From Sordaria brevicollis (lineage: Eukaryota > Ascomycota > Sordariomycetes > Sordariales > Sordariaceae), in NCBI GenBank assembly GCA_033439795.1, contig JAUTDP010000010.1, positions 1,178,001-1,242,000 of the forward strand: DNA of 64,000 nt, read 5' to 3'. The position numbers and the translations under genes are program-made. Below are positions 11,024 through 22,488 of the stretch, piece after piece (position 1 is the first letter of the stretch; each line of letters begins with the position of its first letter). The notes beneath the pieces are model-generated. The model had not been told where the DNA came from. It did not search any database and saw nothing but the letters and a program-made list of their open reading frames with translations.

Positions 11024-11832
11024 TCAGTTACCCAGATCAGACAAAGTCTTGAACTTGGCGCCTGGAGTAGGCCTCTTTCCAGCGGCACCGCCAGTAGATG
11101 GTTGCGCCTGGGGCGGAGGAGCGTTCTTATTGAACGGTGAGCTCTCTGCGGCCTTGTATGGATCGAGCTGAAAGAAGGCCTTGTTAGCAAAACCCATCAT
11201 GAGATATCAGGTGGATGGTAATGACCCCGTACCGAAAACAGTGTAGTGATATAAAGTCCAATGAAGGCAATGATTGTTTTGATCAAGCTGCTGAAATCCC
11301 ACTTGAACGAACGGGCTGCCGATGCCCCGGTGCGGGACCCGGCTACTCCACTACCCCCGAGTCGGTGACCAGCGGTCTTGAATACAGCACCACCGCTCGC
11401 TGCACCGCCAGCCAACTTCACAGCCTTGTCAACAGCGGCGGTAAGAGCTGGAGGGTTGGCACCCTGAATGGTATCAATCACAGAGCCGTTATGCAAAATA
11501 AGGAAGGTTGGCATGGCGCGCACGCCGTACTGCTGGGCAACTTCTTGCTGGCTGTCGACGTCAATCTTGCAGAAGGTGATCTTGTTTGGTTTCGAGTATT
11601 TGGTTGACAGTGACTCAAATACTGGAGCAATCATCTTGCAAGGACCGCACCAATCTGCATAGACTATAAAGGATGTTAGTGATGTCGTTATGGTATTTGT
11701 TTTGCACAGTTGTTCTCATGGAGACATGGCATGGTGGAGTGAAAGTGACCTACAGTCGGCGACCACAATGGCTGAAGAACTGAGAACCTGACGCCATTGC
11801 GTTGACGATCCGATTTTGACAGTACCGCTCAT
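11024..11832 (-). CDS. Thioredoxin with a predicted C-terminal membrane segment (3 exons)
   Basis: Exons 11832-11754, 11663-11233 and 11167-11024 give 217 residues. Splicing at the upstream AG of intron 1 restores DFYADWCGPCK (26-36), the classical thioredoxin active site with Cys32 and Cys35; the nearer AG would delete part of it. The cis-proline is at 78 in RAMPTF, and residues about 5-110 make a complete thioredoxin fold. A Gly/Ala/Ser linker (112-145) follows, then a hydrophobic stretch LIKTIIAFIGLYITTLF (about 153-169) long enough to span a membrane. Exon 3 adds a 47-residue hydrophilic, Pro/Ala-rich tail. This differs from the roughly 105-residue soluble thioredoxins and suggests a membrane-tethered disulfide reductase with the catalytic domain N-terminal. 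The membrane (mitochondrial outer, ER or other) cannot be told from sequence. Confidence 0.9.
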
Positions 11833-12299
11833 TTTGATAGCTTGAGAGTTTGAAAGGGTTCAAGTTGTTGATAATTCCGCGCAATGAGGTTGATTGCTAT
11901 AGCAATGAAAGATGACTTCTCGTAATCTGGCCTTTCTGTGTATCCGTGAATGACGACGATGTAAGCGCTGTTGTACAAGGGAGCTGCTAGCTAGGCAGTG
12001 AAGGCCAATGAAAGAAAGCCCGGACCTGGATGCCCCGGTTGTTGTTTGTACTTCACATGCGGGTTAGGGTTATGGTCCCTGTTCTGAAATCAGTTTGGCG
12101 CGCCGATAAGAGGGCGGTCAACAGGGAAAACTTCAAGATAAGCAGCCAATTCGTGATTCTGCCACCTTCACGAGGAACGTTTCCAAATTCTCCTGTGTGT
12201 GTCGTCGTCCTCACAACAACAGGATCCGCTGTACAACTCATTCATCCACCTTGTTTCCCCAATCGATTCTTCTGTAAATACTCAGATACTCACTTCAAG
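11833..12299. promoter_or_regulatory. Divergent promoter region, thioredoxin / SPOUT methyltransferase
   Basis: 467 bp separate the two divergent start codons. A telomere-like run GGGTTAGGGTTA sits at about 12061-12072; in fungi such motifs can be binding sites of Myb-type telobox factors, but one copy is weak evidence. No TATA box is clear. Confidence 0.45.
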
Positions 12300-13695
12300 A
12301 TGGGACCCCCACAAGATCATTCTTACAAGGTAAGTTTTCGCATGTTTATGTTGAGGAAGAGCCTCGGCGCAGAGCGGGTCGGATACTTGGTACTCCCATG
12401 AATGATATCATACCCAGCGGGTAAAAGTGATAGACTTCAAGGGGTGTTATCCGCATTGACGACAGTCACTTGAAACAGTTCAACATTGGGAGGCAGAGTT
12501 CTTTTCCCATTTGGCCTTGTGTTGACTTTGTCGCCTGCTGCCTCATCATTCTTCAAGAGATCTGCTCTGCCGATGACATGGAAGAAGTACGGAGTAACTA
12601 ACCTTTGTCACAGAGACGTCGCATCGATAACGACGAGACTCCTAGTTCTGGACGCATGCCATCTTCCCTCAGCGCAGCAAATGCCAAGCCAGCACGTTTC
12701 AAGCCTTCCGCCCCAAGAGACTGGACTATCTCAGTCGCGGTACCTACCAGTGTCATCACCGACTGCGTAACCCGCGAGCAGAGGACAACATGGGCGGGCC
12801 GTATCGCGAGAGCCTGCGCCGTCTTTTCTGTTGACGAGATTGTCATCTACGACGACAGCCCGGTCGAGTCTCGACCCGCTAGCACCGACCACGAAGGCTA
12901 TACCGGCGATGTCGACCCCGCGCACTTCCTCGAGCACCTCCTCAACTACCTCGAAACACCACCCTTCATGCGAAAGCTCCTGTTTCCCATGCACCCGAAC
13001 CTCAGGTCTCAAGGCCTGCTTCCCAACCTCGATATGCCACACCATCCGTACAAGGGCGAGTGGATGCCGTATCGCGAAGGCATGACACTGGAGGCTCAGC
13101 CCAAGGGCGGCAAAGGGTAAGCTTTTCTTAGCCGGAAGGTGTCCATACAGAAAAGACAGTCGATTAACTTGATCGCAGAACGGTTGTCGACATCGGTCTC
13201 GAAGACACAGTCACCATCGACGAGCAGCTCCCTCCCAAGACACGAGTCACGTTGAAGATGCCCGTGGGCGAGTACGGATCGCCAGAACCCGTTCACCCCG
13301 CGGTTCCCAGGACCGAGGGAGGTTACTTTTGGGGCTACACAGTCCGCAAGGCCGCGACACTCTCCGACGTGTTTACCCAGAGTCCTTACGAGGAAGGTTA
13401 CGATCTCAGCATCGGCACATCAGAGCGTGGCCAGTCCCTGCACAGAGCTTTCCCCGAACACAAGGAGGCCAACTTCACCCATCTTCTTGTCGCCTTTGGT
13501 GGCCCCCGCGGTCTTGAGTACGCTGCCATGAACGACCCCGAGCTGAGCAAGATTGGCATTCACGGCCCCCGGACGAAGGAGCTGTTCGAGCACTGGGTCA
13601 ACGTTCTGCCCAACCAGGGTAGCAGAGGTATCAGGACCGATGAGGCCATGTTGATAGCTCTCACTGGTCTCAGGAGGTTGTGGGATAACAGCTAA
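12300..13695 (+). CDS. SPOUT-class RNA methyltransferase, C9orf114/SPOUT1 family (3 exons)
   Basis: Exons 12300-12329, 12614-13116 and 13179-13695 give 349 residues. The first exon codes only ten residues (start MGPPQDHSYK) and is followed by a 284-bp intron. It was chosen because ATG-to-donor and acceptor-to-exon-2 keep one phase and the ATG has a good context (TCAAGATGG). Exon 2 begins RRRIDNDE. The family consists of knotted SAM-dependent methyltransferases implicated in RNA modification. Visible family features: TISVAVPTSVITDC near the start of the domain, the central DIGLEDTVTIDEQLPP region across the exon 2/3 junction (an OB-like insertion), and the C-terminal knot with VAFGGPRGLEYA (282-293) and NQGSRGIRTDEAM. 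The RNA target is unknown. The nearest neighbour on the right is the RIP-inactivated transposon block, 435 bp away. Confidence 0.88.
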
Positions 13696-14126
13696 GCGGG
13701 ATGTACTTGGTGTTTGATTTCAGGATTTTAGCGTTTATAATGACATACCCACTGCAATTGTCAGGTATTATGGATGTCTGGTATCGGGTTCACTTGGCTA
13801 GAGGAGGTCTTCCCTGGAACTGAGGAAAATGGTAGGACTTGGACTCTTGGTACCATTTTCGAAATTCGCGGGATCTGGGAAAAGGAACTGAAGGAAGCGC
13901 TCATGTGAAGGTTAGGGGGACATTTGAGGCATAGGTCACATACTTTGGCTACGTGAAAAGGTGTTGTACATGTTTAGTCATAATTTGGTAACTTGGAAGC
14001 ATCCGCTTCGACACTTTGCAATATGATCTTGACATCTGTGACCAAACGTTCACTCACGATGTTTTCCAAATATCCATGTATTAACAGAAGCTGCGGTTAT
14101 AAGTGACGGATATGTTTAAGACGAAC
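13696..14126. other. 3' flank between the SPOUT gene and the transposon block
   Basis: Normal base composition with CA and TG dinucleotides present. It holds the 3' untranslated region of the SPOUT gene and then the pre-insertion flank of the outer retrotransposon. No gene seen. Confidence 0.6.
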
Positions 14127-14130
14127 GTAC
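14127..14130. repeat. Target-site duplication of the outer element, left copy (GTAC)
   Basis: GTAC directly precedes the LTR start TGAGACCC. The same four bases follow the right LTR at 30806-30809. A 4-bp duplication is within the range made by LTR-element integrases. Confidence 0.8.
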
Positions 14131-14267
14131 TGAGACCCACAATTTCTAATCACGTGAGAGTTAGGCAGTTAGACATTACTTAGTACAGATCTGGGGAAGG
14201 CTTCTTTTCCCAGTTTCTCCTCTTTTCTAATTAGGCTAATTTAATTATATCGGTTTCTACCGGTTTA
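14131..14267 (+). repeat. Outer element, 5' LTR (137 bp)
   Basis: Starts TGAGACCCACAATTTC and ends ACCGGTTTA. Compared with the right LTR it is unmutated over its first 71 positions and carries eight C-to-T or G-to-A changes from position 72 to the inner end. The RIP-affected zone therefore begins inside this LTR, at about 14190-14202. Confidence 0.92.
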
Positions 14268-14799
14268 GTAGTAGATAATACGGGAATAAAGTAAAGTCCT
14301 ATCCTTTATTACCCTCTTCCTCTTTATTCCTAATTATCCTTTTTATCCTTCTTTTAAAAAACTTAATAAAAGTAATTAATAAAGTAAATTAACGAACTTA
14401 ATATAGTAAATAAATAATTATTTAATAGAAATTTAACGACTTTTTAATATATTAAATTATTTAGCGAATATTAAATTAATATCGATATTTATCGGCGAAA
14501 TTTATCCGTTTACCTTTTCCGCCTAAAATTTAGTTATTTACACGATTTTTATCCTATTTTTCCGATATTAGATAAAAGTTATTTACCCGCTAGTTCTCCA
14601 GTCGGTAAAAAGTTTTAATTTCGGAGCCTTTATACTTTTTTCGAATTTCCTAAATTTTTATTCGTTTCGGAACTTCGATTTTAATTAGACGTATAATTAT
14701 TAAATTTATATTAAAGGTCTTTATCTTTTTAATTTATTCGCCTAATAAATAATTTTTTTAAAAATTTTCCCTATTATATTTATAGCGCTCATTATAATA
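14268..14799 (+). pseudogene. Outer element, leader / start of internal region, RIP-degraded
   Basis: About 530 bp between the outer 5' LTR and the inner insertion. A tRNA primer-binding site should directly follow the LTR, but the bases there (GTAGATAATACGGG) are RIP-altered and no tRNA match is claimed. No coding signature is recognised. Confidence 0.5.
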
Positions 14800-14804
14800 A
14801 TATT
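14800..14804. repeat. Target-site duplication of the inner element, left copy (ATATT)
   Basis: ATATT immediately before the LTR start TGTCACAGG. The identical five bases follow the right LTR at 22484-22488. Confidence 0.85.
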
Positions 14805-15090
14805 TGTCACAGGATTATACCTATGCCATACCCGGTATACGCACTAACTACTTATATAGGTACCTAAATCCCCAACGACTATTCCCGACTATAGCACGCA
14901 TACTATAGCTCAACATAGTCTAAATCTGGTCACCTATAATTACGTATAGTATTACGTAGGTGCGTACGGACTAGGGTATAGGCTTGCGCCTATATATTTA
15001 GTTTTCCATATATACTTTTCCCTTCCCTTCTTTTATATAATAATATATATTTTATTATATATTTAACGGTACTAATATTATCCTTTAATA
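14805..15090 (+). repeat. Inner element, 5' LTR (286 bp)
   Basis: Aligns without gaps to the 3' LTR and to the reversed solo LTR at 25539-25824, all exactly 286 bp. Over the parts compared by eye, every difference from the solo LTR is C-to-T or G-to-A, the RIP signature. The first 40 bases are almost unchanged (TGTCACAGG and GCCATACCC intact), and the mutation load rises toward the inner end. Confidence 0.93.
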
Positions 15091-18000
15091 ATTTATTATA
15101 CCTTTTTTAACGTTACGCGCGTAATTCTCGAGGAAGATTAATTGTTAATTATATTAATTAATATTAAAACTCGTTTCCCTAGCGGTTAATATTCTAGCGA
15201 CGGCCCCGCGGTTAATTCGAATTAAATAATTATTAAGACGAATATTACTATTACGGTCGTTCGTACTCTTTTTTCTTTTATATTTATTAAAGTATATTAA
15301 TTTAAACGATTAATATCCGATCTAATCCCCGCTGTAATTATTAATACCCTCGTCGCGGTTACTACGCTTTCCGAAGTTAAAAACATTAACCTTTATAATA
15401 TCGAATTTTAAGACTAATTTATCGACGTTATTTACGTATTTAGTAACGATTTTATTATTATCCCGATTTTTATTACTTAAATTCTTAATTTAAATAATTA
15501 CTTTACGTTCCTAACCGTTATTTACGCGCTTACCCGCCTTATATAATTTAACGTTATTTCCGTTATTATTAAGTTTTAAAGTATTAAAAAAGACTTTTAA
15601 TAATCCAAGGATAAAAATAATTAATTATACTAAAATTTTAATTAATTCCGTATTTTAATCCAAAATAAGGATTAAATTAATATAATTTTTAATATTAATT
15701 TCGCAATTCTTAGAATTAATTATACCCTTTAACTTTCGGACGCCGCCGTTAAATAATAAATTTAGTACGACGCCTATAAATAAGCTTTCGTTAATACCGC
15801 TTTTTAATATAACGATATCGTTAATAATTTTTAAATTCGTTTAATTACCCTCTAATAAAATTTATCCGACGTTTAAAAGCGCTATTCCGATTTCAAAATT
15901 AATTTTTAGAATGTAATTAAGCGTAAAATAATTAAATATTAGAAAATAATTAACGACCTTCGTTAATATTTATTTAAATTTACCAACCCTACGTTTATAC
16001 CCCTACTTAACGATAATAACGATAATAATTTTAATTTTAATAATTCCGAATCCGAATTTAATAATATAATTATTAACGACCCGGTCGGAGGTAATAGTAA
16101 TAACGGTTATAAATCGGTATTATATATTATTATCTCCCCCGCTTTCGATAGTATTAATAAAGTTTTTAAGAAAATTACTAAATTTCGTTAATAATATATT
16201 AATATTTTATTCGCTTTTAAGGATAAATTTTCTATTTTTAAAATTAAGGATATTAAATTTTCTTTAATTTCTTACTCCCTTTACGGTAAATTTTAAGAGG
16301 TAATCGAATTCGAATTTATTAAAATTTTATTTAATAAACCAATTAAATAGTTTATTACCTTCGATTTATTTAAGTAAATAATTAATAAATATAATAACAT
16401 CGATATTATAATTTAAATTCGTTATAAATTCGAAGATTTAAAAATAAGTAAAATAAAATAGTTTAATTTCGAGGATAAATTCATTACTATTATTAAACAT
16501 TACCAATTTAATAATAATATAAAAATTTATTACCTCTATTAATATTTAACCGAACACTTTTATAATATTATCGCTTTATAGCGCCCTTAATTTAAGGATA
16601 ATAAATTCGACGAATAGTTTAAAATAACCCGCGATTTCGTTAAATAGTTCGAATAGAAAGATTAATATAATAAAATCGCTAACCCCTATTATAAATCCAA
16701 TATTAATAATCCCATTACTAATTTTAATTCCGCTTTTAGTAATACGAGCGGCTCCGTTCCCGAATTTACTATTAATAAAGGCGGCACCGTTATAAATTTC
16801 GATTTTATATCCGCTTCTAACGTTTAAATTTCCCATATAATCGATAACAATATATTTTAATACCGTATAAAAATTAATATTTATATTTATTATAATCGTA
16901 AAGGTTATTTCTCCGTTAAGTATAAGGGTCGTATTTAATTTAAAAAGGAGGTATTTGAGTATAAATTATATAAAGAGAGAGAGAAGGAGAAGAAAGAGAA
17001 GAAGGATAAAAAAGAGAAAGAGAGAAATAATAATAATAATAATAATTAGTAATAATACCCCGTTTAAGGCTAGTACGGATATAATTAATATAATTATTAT
17101 AATATTAATATTATAAATATTCCCGTTCTTAATATTCCGGCTCCTAATTATTTTATACTATAATAATAATTTACTTACTACCCTACCTTTATATACCCTT
17201 ACAATTTTATAAGCCTAATTATAAATAATAAAAACGGTTTTATTAACGGTTAAAGAAATATATAGCCTCCCGCTTAAATTATAATTAGAGGCTAATATTT
17301 ATTAAATATAAATACAGAGGAGGATAATTAAAGAATATTTTTATAATTAAATTTAAAATTATTAAAATTAATAAATTTTTTATAAATACCCGTTATAAAT
17401 ATTTTAATTTATTAAATCTTTTTATCTATTTATTTTATAGACCGCGTAAAATATATTATATTATATTTATTAATAATAGTTATACCGCTTTAGGGTTTAT
17501 TAACCGTCGTTTCGTTTTATATAATAATCTCCTAATTTTTAAATTCTAATTCTCTAAACTCTTATACTTCGCTAATAATTAAATAAAGGGGAATATTACG
17601 TATTTTAATCGTTTAATTATAAATATTAACGTATATTACGAATTTATCGATTTTTTTATTTACGACCTTATAGAAGATAACCCTATTATTTTCGGATACT
17701 TATAATTAATTTACTACGCCCTTAATATCGATTAACCTAGCGATCGCTTTATTTTCGGCTCCGCTTACAAATAATACGGTTATTTTCCCTTAAAAGTATT
17801 CCGCTACTTATATTATATACTATTATTATATAAATATAATATTAATACGCCTTTAATTACTATTTTTAACGGTATATCCTCCGTTACTATTTTTAAAAAT
17901 TCCTTTAGGACGCGATTAGTATACTAAAAACCTTCTATTTTGGACGTTTTTAATAAAGGAGAGCCGGATACCCCCGTTTTATTATTAGAGGCTATTCATT

Positions 18001-18800
18001 GGATTTTTATTTTTATAATCGTTAAATACGCCGTTTATTAACGTTTTAATAAATTTAAATAGAAGGTTGCTAATAAAATAGGCGTAATCCTTATTAATAA
18101 AATTATTAGCGGTTAAACTTTTATATTAACGGTTATAACGCGTTATTACCCCCCTCCCCTATTACGTATAATCTTTATATTATATCGCTTAACCGGAGGA
18201 GTATATACCTTTTTCCCTAATTATTAAATACCGGTTTACTTTTATTATATCCTTAAAGGACCCTTCGATTTAACCGATATTAAAGAGCTCTTAATAATTA
18301 TATTTAATTAATTCGCTAAAAAATATAAGCTTTAAATTATTTATATAATAAGGGCGAATATAATAAAAGATATTTAATATATAATAGACGAAGATAAAAT
18401 AATAGAAGAAAAAGGCGTTTTAACCCCGAACGTAATTAATAATAATTTTATAATTAATATAATTAAAAATATTATAAACAGTAAAGTAATTTATTATAAA
18501 AAGTTCTTCGGTAGTAATTATTATACTTAAATTAATATATTTTATAATATTAAAAATAAAGAAATTATTAAAGCAATTAAAATCTCTGCTTTAATTATAC
18601 TTATAGGCGATACCTCCGATTTTTAAATTTGCGAAGAGATTATTAATTATTATTTTACTACTAATAATATTAATATTAATAAAATTATATTTGAAAATAT
18701 TATTAAATTTTACGAAAAAGTAAATAAACCCCTAAAGATTAACGTTTAAATTTAATAAAAATTACTTCGGTAATACTAATAATAGACGAATAATTTCCGC
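15091..18800 (+). pseudogene. Inner element: leader and gag-like region, RIP-degraded
   Basis: By position this should be leader, gag and protease. A lysine/glutamate-rich purine stretch at about 16965-17045 (repeated GAGAAGG and AAAGAG blocks, then AAT repeats) would translate as a charged low-complexity segment, as is common in gag C-terminal parts. No zinc knuckle or protease motif could be read with confidence. Stops occur every few codons in all frames; the only longer frame (16576-16836, minus strand) is antisense and not considered real. Confidence 0.45.
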
Positions 18801-18899
18801 TAAAAAAGCGTTAATATATTACCCCTTAACCGGTTTTACGATTTTAAATTCGAATTTAAATTTAGCGCTATACTACCCGCTTTTTATAATTATACTTTT

Positions 18900-19970
18900 A
18901 GCCTAAAAGAATTTAGCGTTATTAAAAAATAAATTAATAATAATTTAAAGAAGAAGTTTATCTAGCCATTATAATTAGAAGTTTCCGTTTTTATACTTTT
19001 AATTAAAAAACCGGGAGGAGGAGTTTACGTCTATATTAATTACCGAAGTATTAATAATATTATTTTTAAATCCCGTTACTTATTCCTATTTATTAAAGAA
19101 ATATTCGACGTTATTTATTACGTTAAGATTTTTATTAAATTGGATATTATTATTACTTTTAACCGGGTTTATATTAAAGAAGGTTATAAATAGTTAACCG
19201 CGTTTATAATAAAGTTTAGGTTATTTAAATCTTTAATTATGCCTTTTAGCCTTTAGGGCGCCTTTAGTACCTTTTAGAATTATATTAATAATATTTTATA
19301 TAATATTTTTAATATTTATACGATTATTTATTTTAATAATATTTTTATATATTTTAATAACGAAAAGGATTACGAGCGATATATTAATAACGTTTTCGAA
19401 TATTTAATTAAAGCCGGTTTAAGCGTAAATATCGATAAATGTAAATTCTATACGAAACGTATAAAATACTTCGGTTTAATTATTATACTAGGCGGTATTA
19501 AAATAGATTTAAATAAAATTAAAGTTATATTCGATTAAGCGCCCCTTTAATTTAAGAAATTATTTTAATAATTCTTCGGTTTCGTAAATTTCTATTAGCG
19601 TTTTATTAAAATATTTTCGACGATAATATTTTTATTATACGAATTAATAAAAAAAGACGTATTATAATTATAATCCGACCATTATTAATTCGCTTTTAAC
19701 GTATTAAAGAAGGCTTTTATAACCGGACCCGTATTAAAAATTTATAATTAAATTAAAAAGACCGTAATTGAAATAAATATATTTAATTAGGTAATAGGGG
19801 GTATATTTTTATAATATAGCGACGACGGAATATTATATTTAATCGCTTATTTTTTAATAAAATATATAGCTTAAGAATATAATTATAACGTTTATAATAA
19901 AGAATTCTTAATTATTATTAAAGCGTTAAAGGAGTAGTAATCCGAATTTAAAGGAATATAATAATTATTT
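18900..19970 (+). pseudogene. Inner element: reverse transcriptase and RNase H remnant
   Basis: Translating the plus strand through stops from about 19020 gives an RT palm-like series: a GVYVYINYRSINN block, then KLDIIITFNRVYIKEGYK, IMPFSL, and YFNNIFIYFNN at the position of the YLDDILIY catalytic motif. The catalytic Asp codons read as Asn codons and several Trp/Gln codons read as stops, exactly what CpA-directed RIP produces. Around 19770-19960 an RNase H-like run follows, with GGIFL, YSDDGILYLIAYF and YNKEFLIIIKALKE. This is a broken remnant and cannot yield enzyme. Confidence 0.85.
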
Positions 19971-20459
19971 AATATTTTAACGGTTTATAAAAATTTAAAA
20001 ACTTTTATAATTAATAAGCAATTTACGTAATAATATATATACTAATTGTAATTTTTATTATAATTTAATTTTTAAATTCAATATACTTTAGGATCGAAGA
20101 ATTTACGCCTTAATACCTTTAGTAAGAAGTTTAACGATATTTTTACGGGTATTAAAGACGAACGTTTCGCCGTCCGTTAATATACTTTTTTTTAACCCTT
20201 ATAATTTATAAACGGTCATTTCGACGAAGAAGACCTAATTTTTTATTATTCCTTTTCCTTAATAAATAATTATAAAGATAAATCGATTAACGATATTATC
20301 CTAAATAATTACGAAAATTCTATATTCCTTTAGGAAATAATTTCTATTTTAAACAATTTAAATAATTATAATTAATTAATTTCGATTTATAAAATTTTCT
20401 ATAAAGCTTTTAGCGAATATTAGATTACCCCTAATAATATTATTAAATAGCGTAATTAT

Positions 20460-21300
20460 ATAATAATCGACCTTTATAATAAGGAATTTTAATTCTAATT
20501 AATTAATCGCTAATATAATTCGTTTAACGCGGGCTACTTTAATTGTAACGCTATTTACGAATTCCTATCCCGAAAATTCTATTAGGAGGGTATAATTAAT
20601 AATATATATATATTTTATAAAGCTTGCTTATTTTATATAAAGATTAAATTCCTTAAGCGTAGTTCTATTAGCCTTTTCAAAACCCTACCCGTTACGTTAG
20701 CTTTTTAAATCCGTATTTTTATCGATTACGTTACTCCGCTCCCCGGTAATTTCTACTTTGGTTAAAAATTTAAATATATTTACGTTATTATTAACCGGCT
20801 AATAAAAATACAATATTTTATATTAATAATTATATTATTAGTAAAAGAATTAGCCGAACGTTTTATCGATTACATTTATTACTTTTATAGCCTTTTAAAT
20901 TCTATCCTTTCGGATAAAAATATTTAATTTATATTACGATTTTAATCTTCCCTATATTAACGCTTAGGTATTAAACGTATTTTAACTTCTATTTTCTACC
21001 TTTAAATAAATATTTAAACCGAATATATTAATACGAAAATAGAATAATACTTCCAATTATATATTAATTAGGTATAAATTAATTAGGTTAAATAATTTCC
21101 CTTTATAGAATTCGTTAATAATAACGTAGTATCTTCGTTAATAAACCTAATATTTTTCTTCGCTAATTATAATTATTACCCTTATATAGGTACCGAATTT
21201 TATAACCCTTTACCGTTAACGTTATTACCCGTATAATTAAAAGAGTATTATAAAATTAACGAATTCGCCGACCGCTTTTATAAAATTTGGGACTTTATAA
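20460..21300 (+). pseudogene. Inner element: integrase remnant
   Basis: From about 20540 the plus strand, read through stops, gives a zinc-finger-like start (RKFY, stop, EGIINN, then KACLFYIKIKFLKRSS) and the beginning of the catalytic core with IFIDYVTPLPGNFYFG near 20710-20760. This matches the layout of Ty3/gypsy integrases (HHCC domain, then the DDE core beginning at an Asp before a TPLP motif). Later core motifs are too degraded to place exactly. Confidence 0.75.
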
Positions 21301-21599
21301 TTTAATAGATTAAATACAATTAGGACCGGTATAAAGAGAATACTAATAAGAAGCGGGTCGATTTAGTAAAATATAAGGAAGGGGATACTATCCTATTCGA
21401 TACGTTTAACCTAACTAATAGTCGTTTATATATTAAATTCTCCCTCCGTTAGGAAGGATTATTTAAAATTTTGAAAACGGATTTATATATTATTAAATTA
21501 TAATTACCCGATAATATAAAATATTCGTTAATTTTTTACGTTTTAATAATCTAACGTTAAATTGGTTAAAATTTCTGTAATTAAATCGTCGATTCCGAC

Positions 21600-21830
21600 G
21601 TTTATATTAACGAAGGTAGAATTATAATTCGTACCGACGATTATAAGGAATATATTAAATAAAAATTCGATAAATTATTAAATATTAAATAAAAGGGAAA
21701 GAACCGTTATTAGTATTATTTAATTAAATAAAAGGGCAATTACAACCCTATTTAAAAAAAGGTTAATAATATTATTAATTATAAAGTACGTTTTTAGGAA
21801 TTTTATTACGATTACCCCGATAAATTAATA
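21600..21830 (+). pseudogene. Inner element: probable C-terminal chromodomain remnant
   Basis: In the frame starting at 21669 the sequence reads DKLLNIK, stop, KGKNRY, stop, YYLIK, stop, KGNYNPI, stop, KKVNNI. The spacing matches a chromodomain core (basic strand, then YLVKWKGY followed by a TWEP-like motif) if the stops are RIP-altered Arg/Gln/Trp codons. Its place downstream of integrase is where chromoviruses carry this domain, which binds histone H3 methylated at lysine 9. The assignment rests on pattern only. Confidence 0.6.
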
Positions 21831-22197
21831 CTACTCCGTATTAAAGAATTTTTCGACCGCTTTAAATAAAAAAGAGAAGACCTAATAATAAACTCCACTA
21901 TTTATAACGAATAACCTAATATTAATACCGAACCCCGTACTTTATACCGCCGTTCCGCCCACTTAGTATAATAATTCGCTATTTTTAAAACGGAATTATT
22001 ATTAACCGAAAAAGAAGTAGAGGAAAAATTTATAGAAATAATAACGAAGATTATACGATTTTTAATAAATAAATAATTTAGGATACGGTTAGCATTACAG
22101 TTGGAAGTATTTAATAAATTAATAAAGGATTTTAAATTATAATTATATATATATATAGATTTTTTTAATTCTACAAACTTCTTTTAAGGGGGGATAA

Positions 22198-22483
22198 TAT
22201 TATAGGATTATATTTATACTATACCCGGTATACGTACTAATTACTTATATAGGTATTTAGATCCTTAGCGATTATTCCCGATTATAGTACGTATACTATG
22301 GCTCGATATAGTCTAGATCTAATTACTTGTAATTACGTATAGTATTACGTAGGTGCGTACGGATTAGGGTATAGGCTCGCGCTTATATATTTAATCCTCT
22401 ATATACACTTCTCCCTTCCCTTCCTTCGTACAATAATATATATCTTATTATATACCTAACGATGCCAACGCTATCCCTTAATA
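22198..22483 (+). repeat. Inner element, 3' LTR (286 bp)
   Basis: Begins TATTATAGG, the RIP-altered form of TGTCACAGG, and ends CTATCCCTTAATA. Its outer (right) end is less mutated than the corresponding end of the 5' LTR: GATGCCAACGCT is kept here where the 5' LTR has GTACTAATATT. This is the mirror image of the 5' LTR pattern. Confidence 0.93.
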
Positions 22484-22488
22484 ATATT
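22484..22488. repeat. Target-site duplication of the inner element, right copy (ATATT)
   Basis: Directly follows the 3' LTR of the inner element and matches 14800-14804. Confidence 0.85.

Larger units (their letters stand above)
14805..22483 (+). mobile_element. Inner Ty3/gypsy retrotransposon (probable chromovirus), full length, RIP-inactivated
   Basis: 7,679 bp with two 286-bp LTRs (14805-15090, 22198-22483) and ATATT target duplications, inserted in the 5' part of the outer element in the same orientation. A polypurine tract AAGGGGGG (22186-22193) lies just before the right LTR. The interior shows extreme CpA/TpG loss and many stop codons. Read through those stops, the plus strand gives Ty3/gypsy signatures in the order RT, RNase H, integrase, and near the 3' end a chromodomain-like segment. 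That order separates it from Ty1/copia elements, where integrase precedes RT. It is not autonomous in its present state. Confidence 0.92.

Noticed and set aside
11640..11670. Thioredoxin intron 1 ending at the TGCAG nearest the active site
   Set aside because: That acceptor would give DYWCGPC and delete residues Phe-Tyr-Ala-Asp; the upstream TATAG restores the family-standard DFYADWCGPCK in frame.
16576..16836. 86-codon minus-strand frame in the inner element
   Set aside because: Antisense to the gag/pol direction and made of AT-rich codons (Ile, Asn, Phe); it is a chance opening in RIP-mutated DNA, where stops accumulate mostly on the coding strand.
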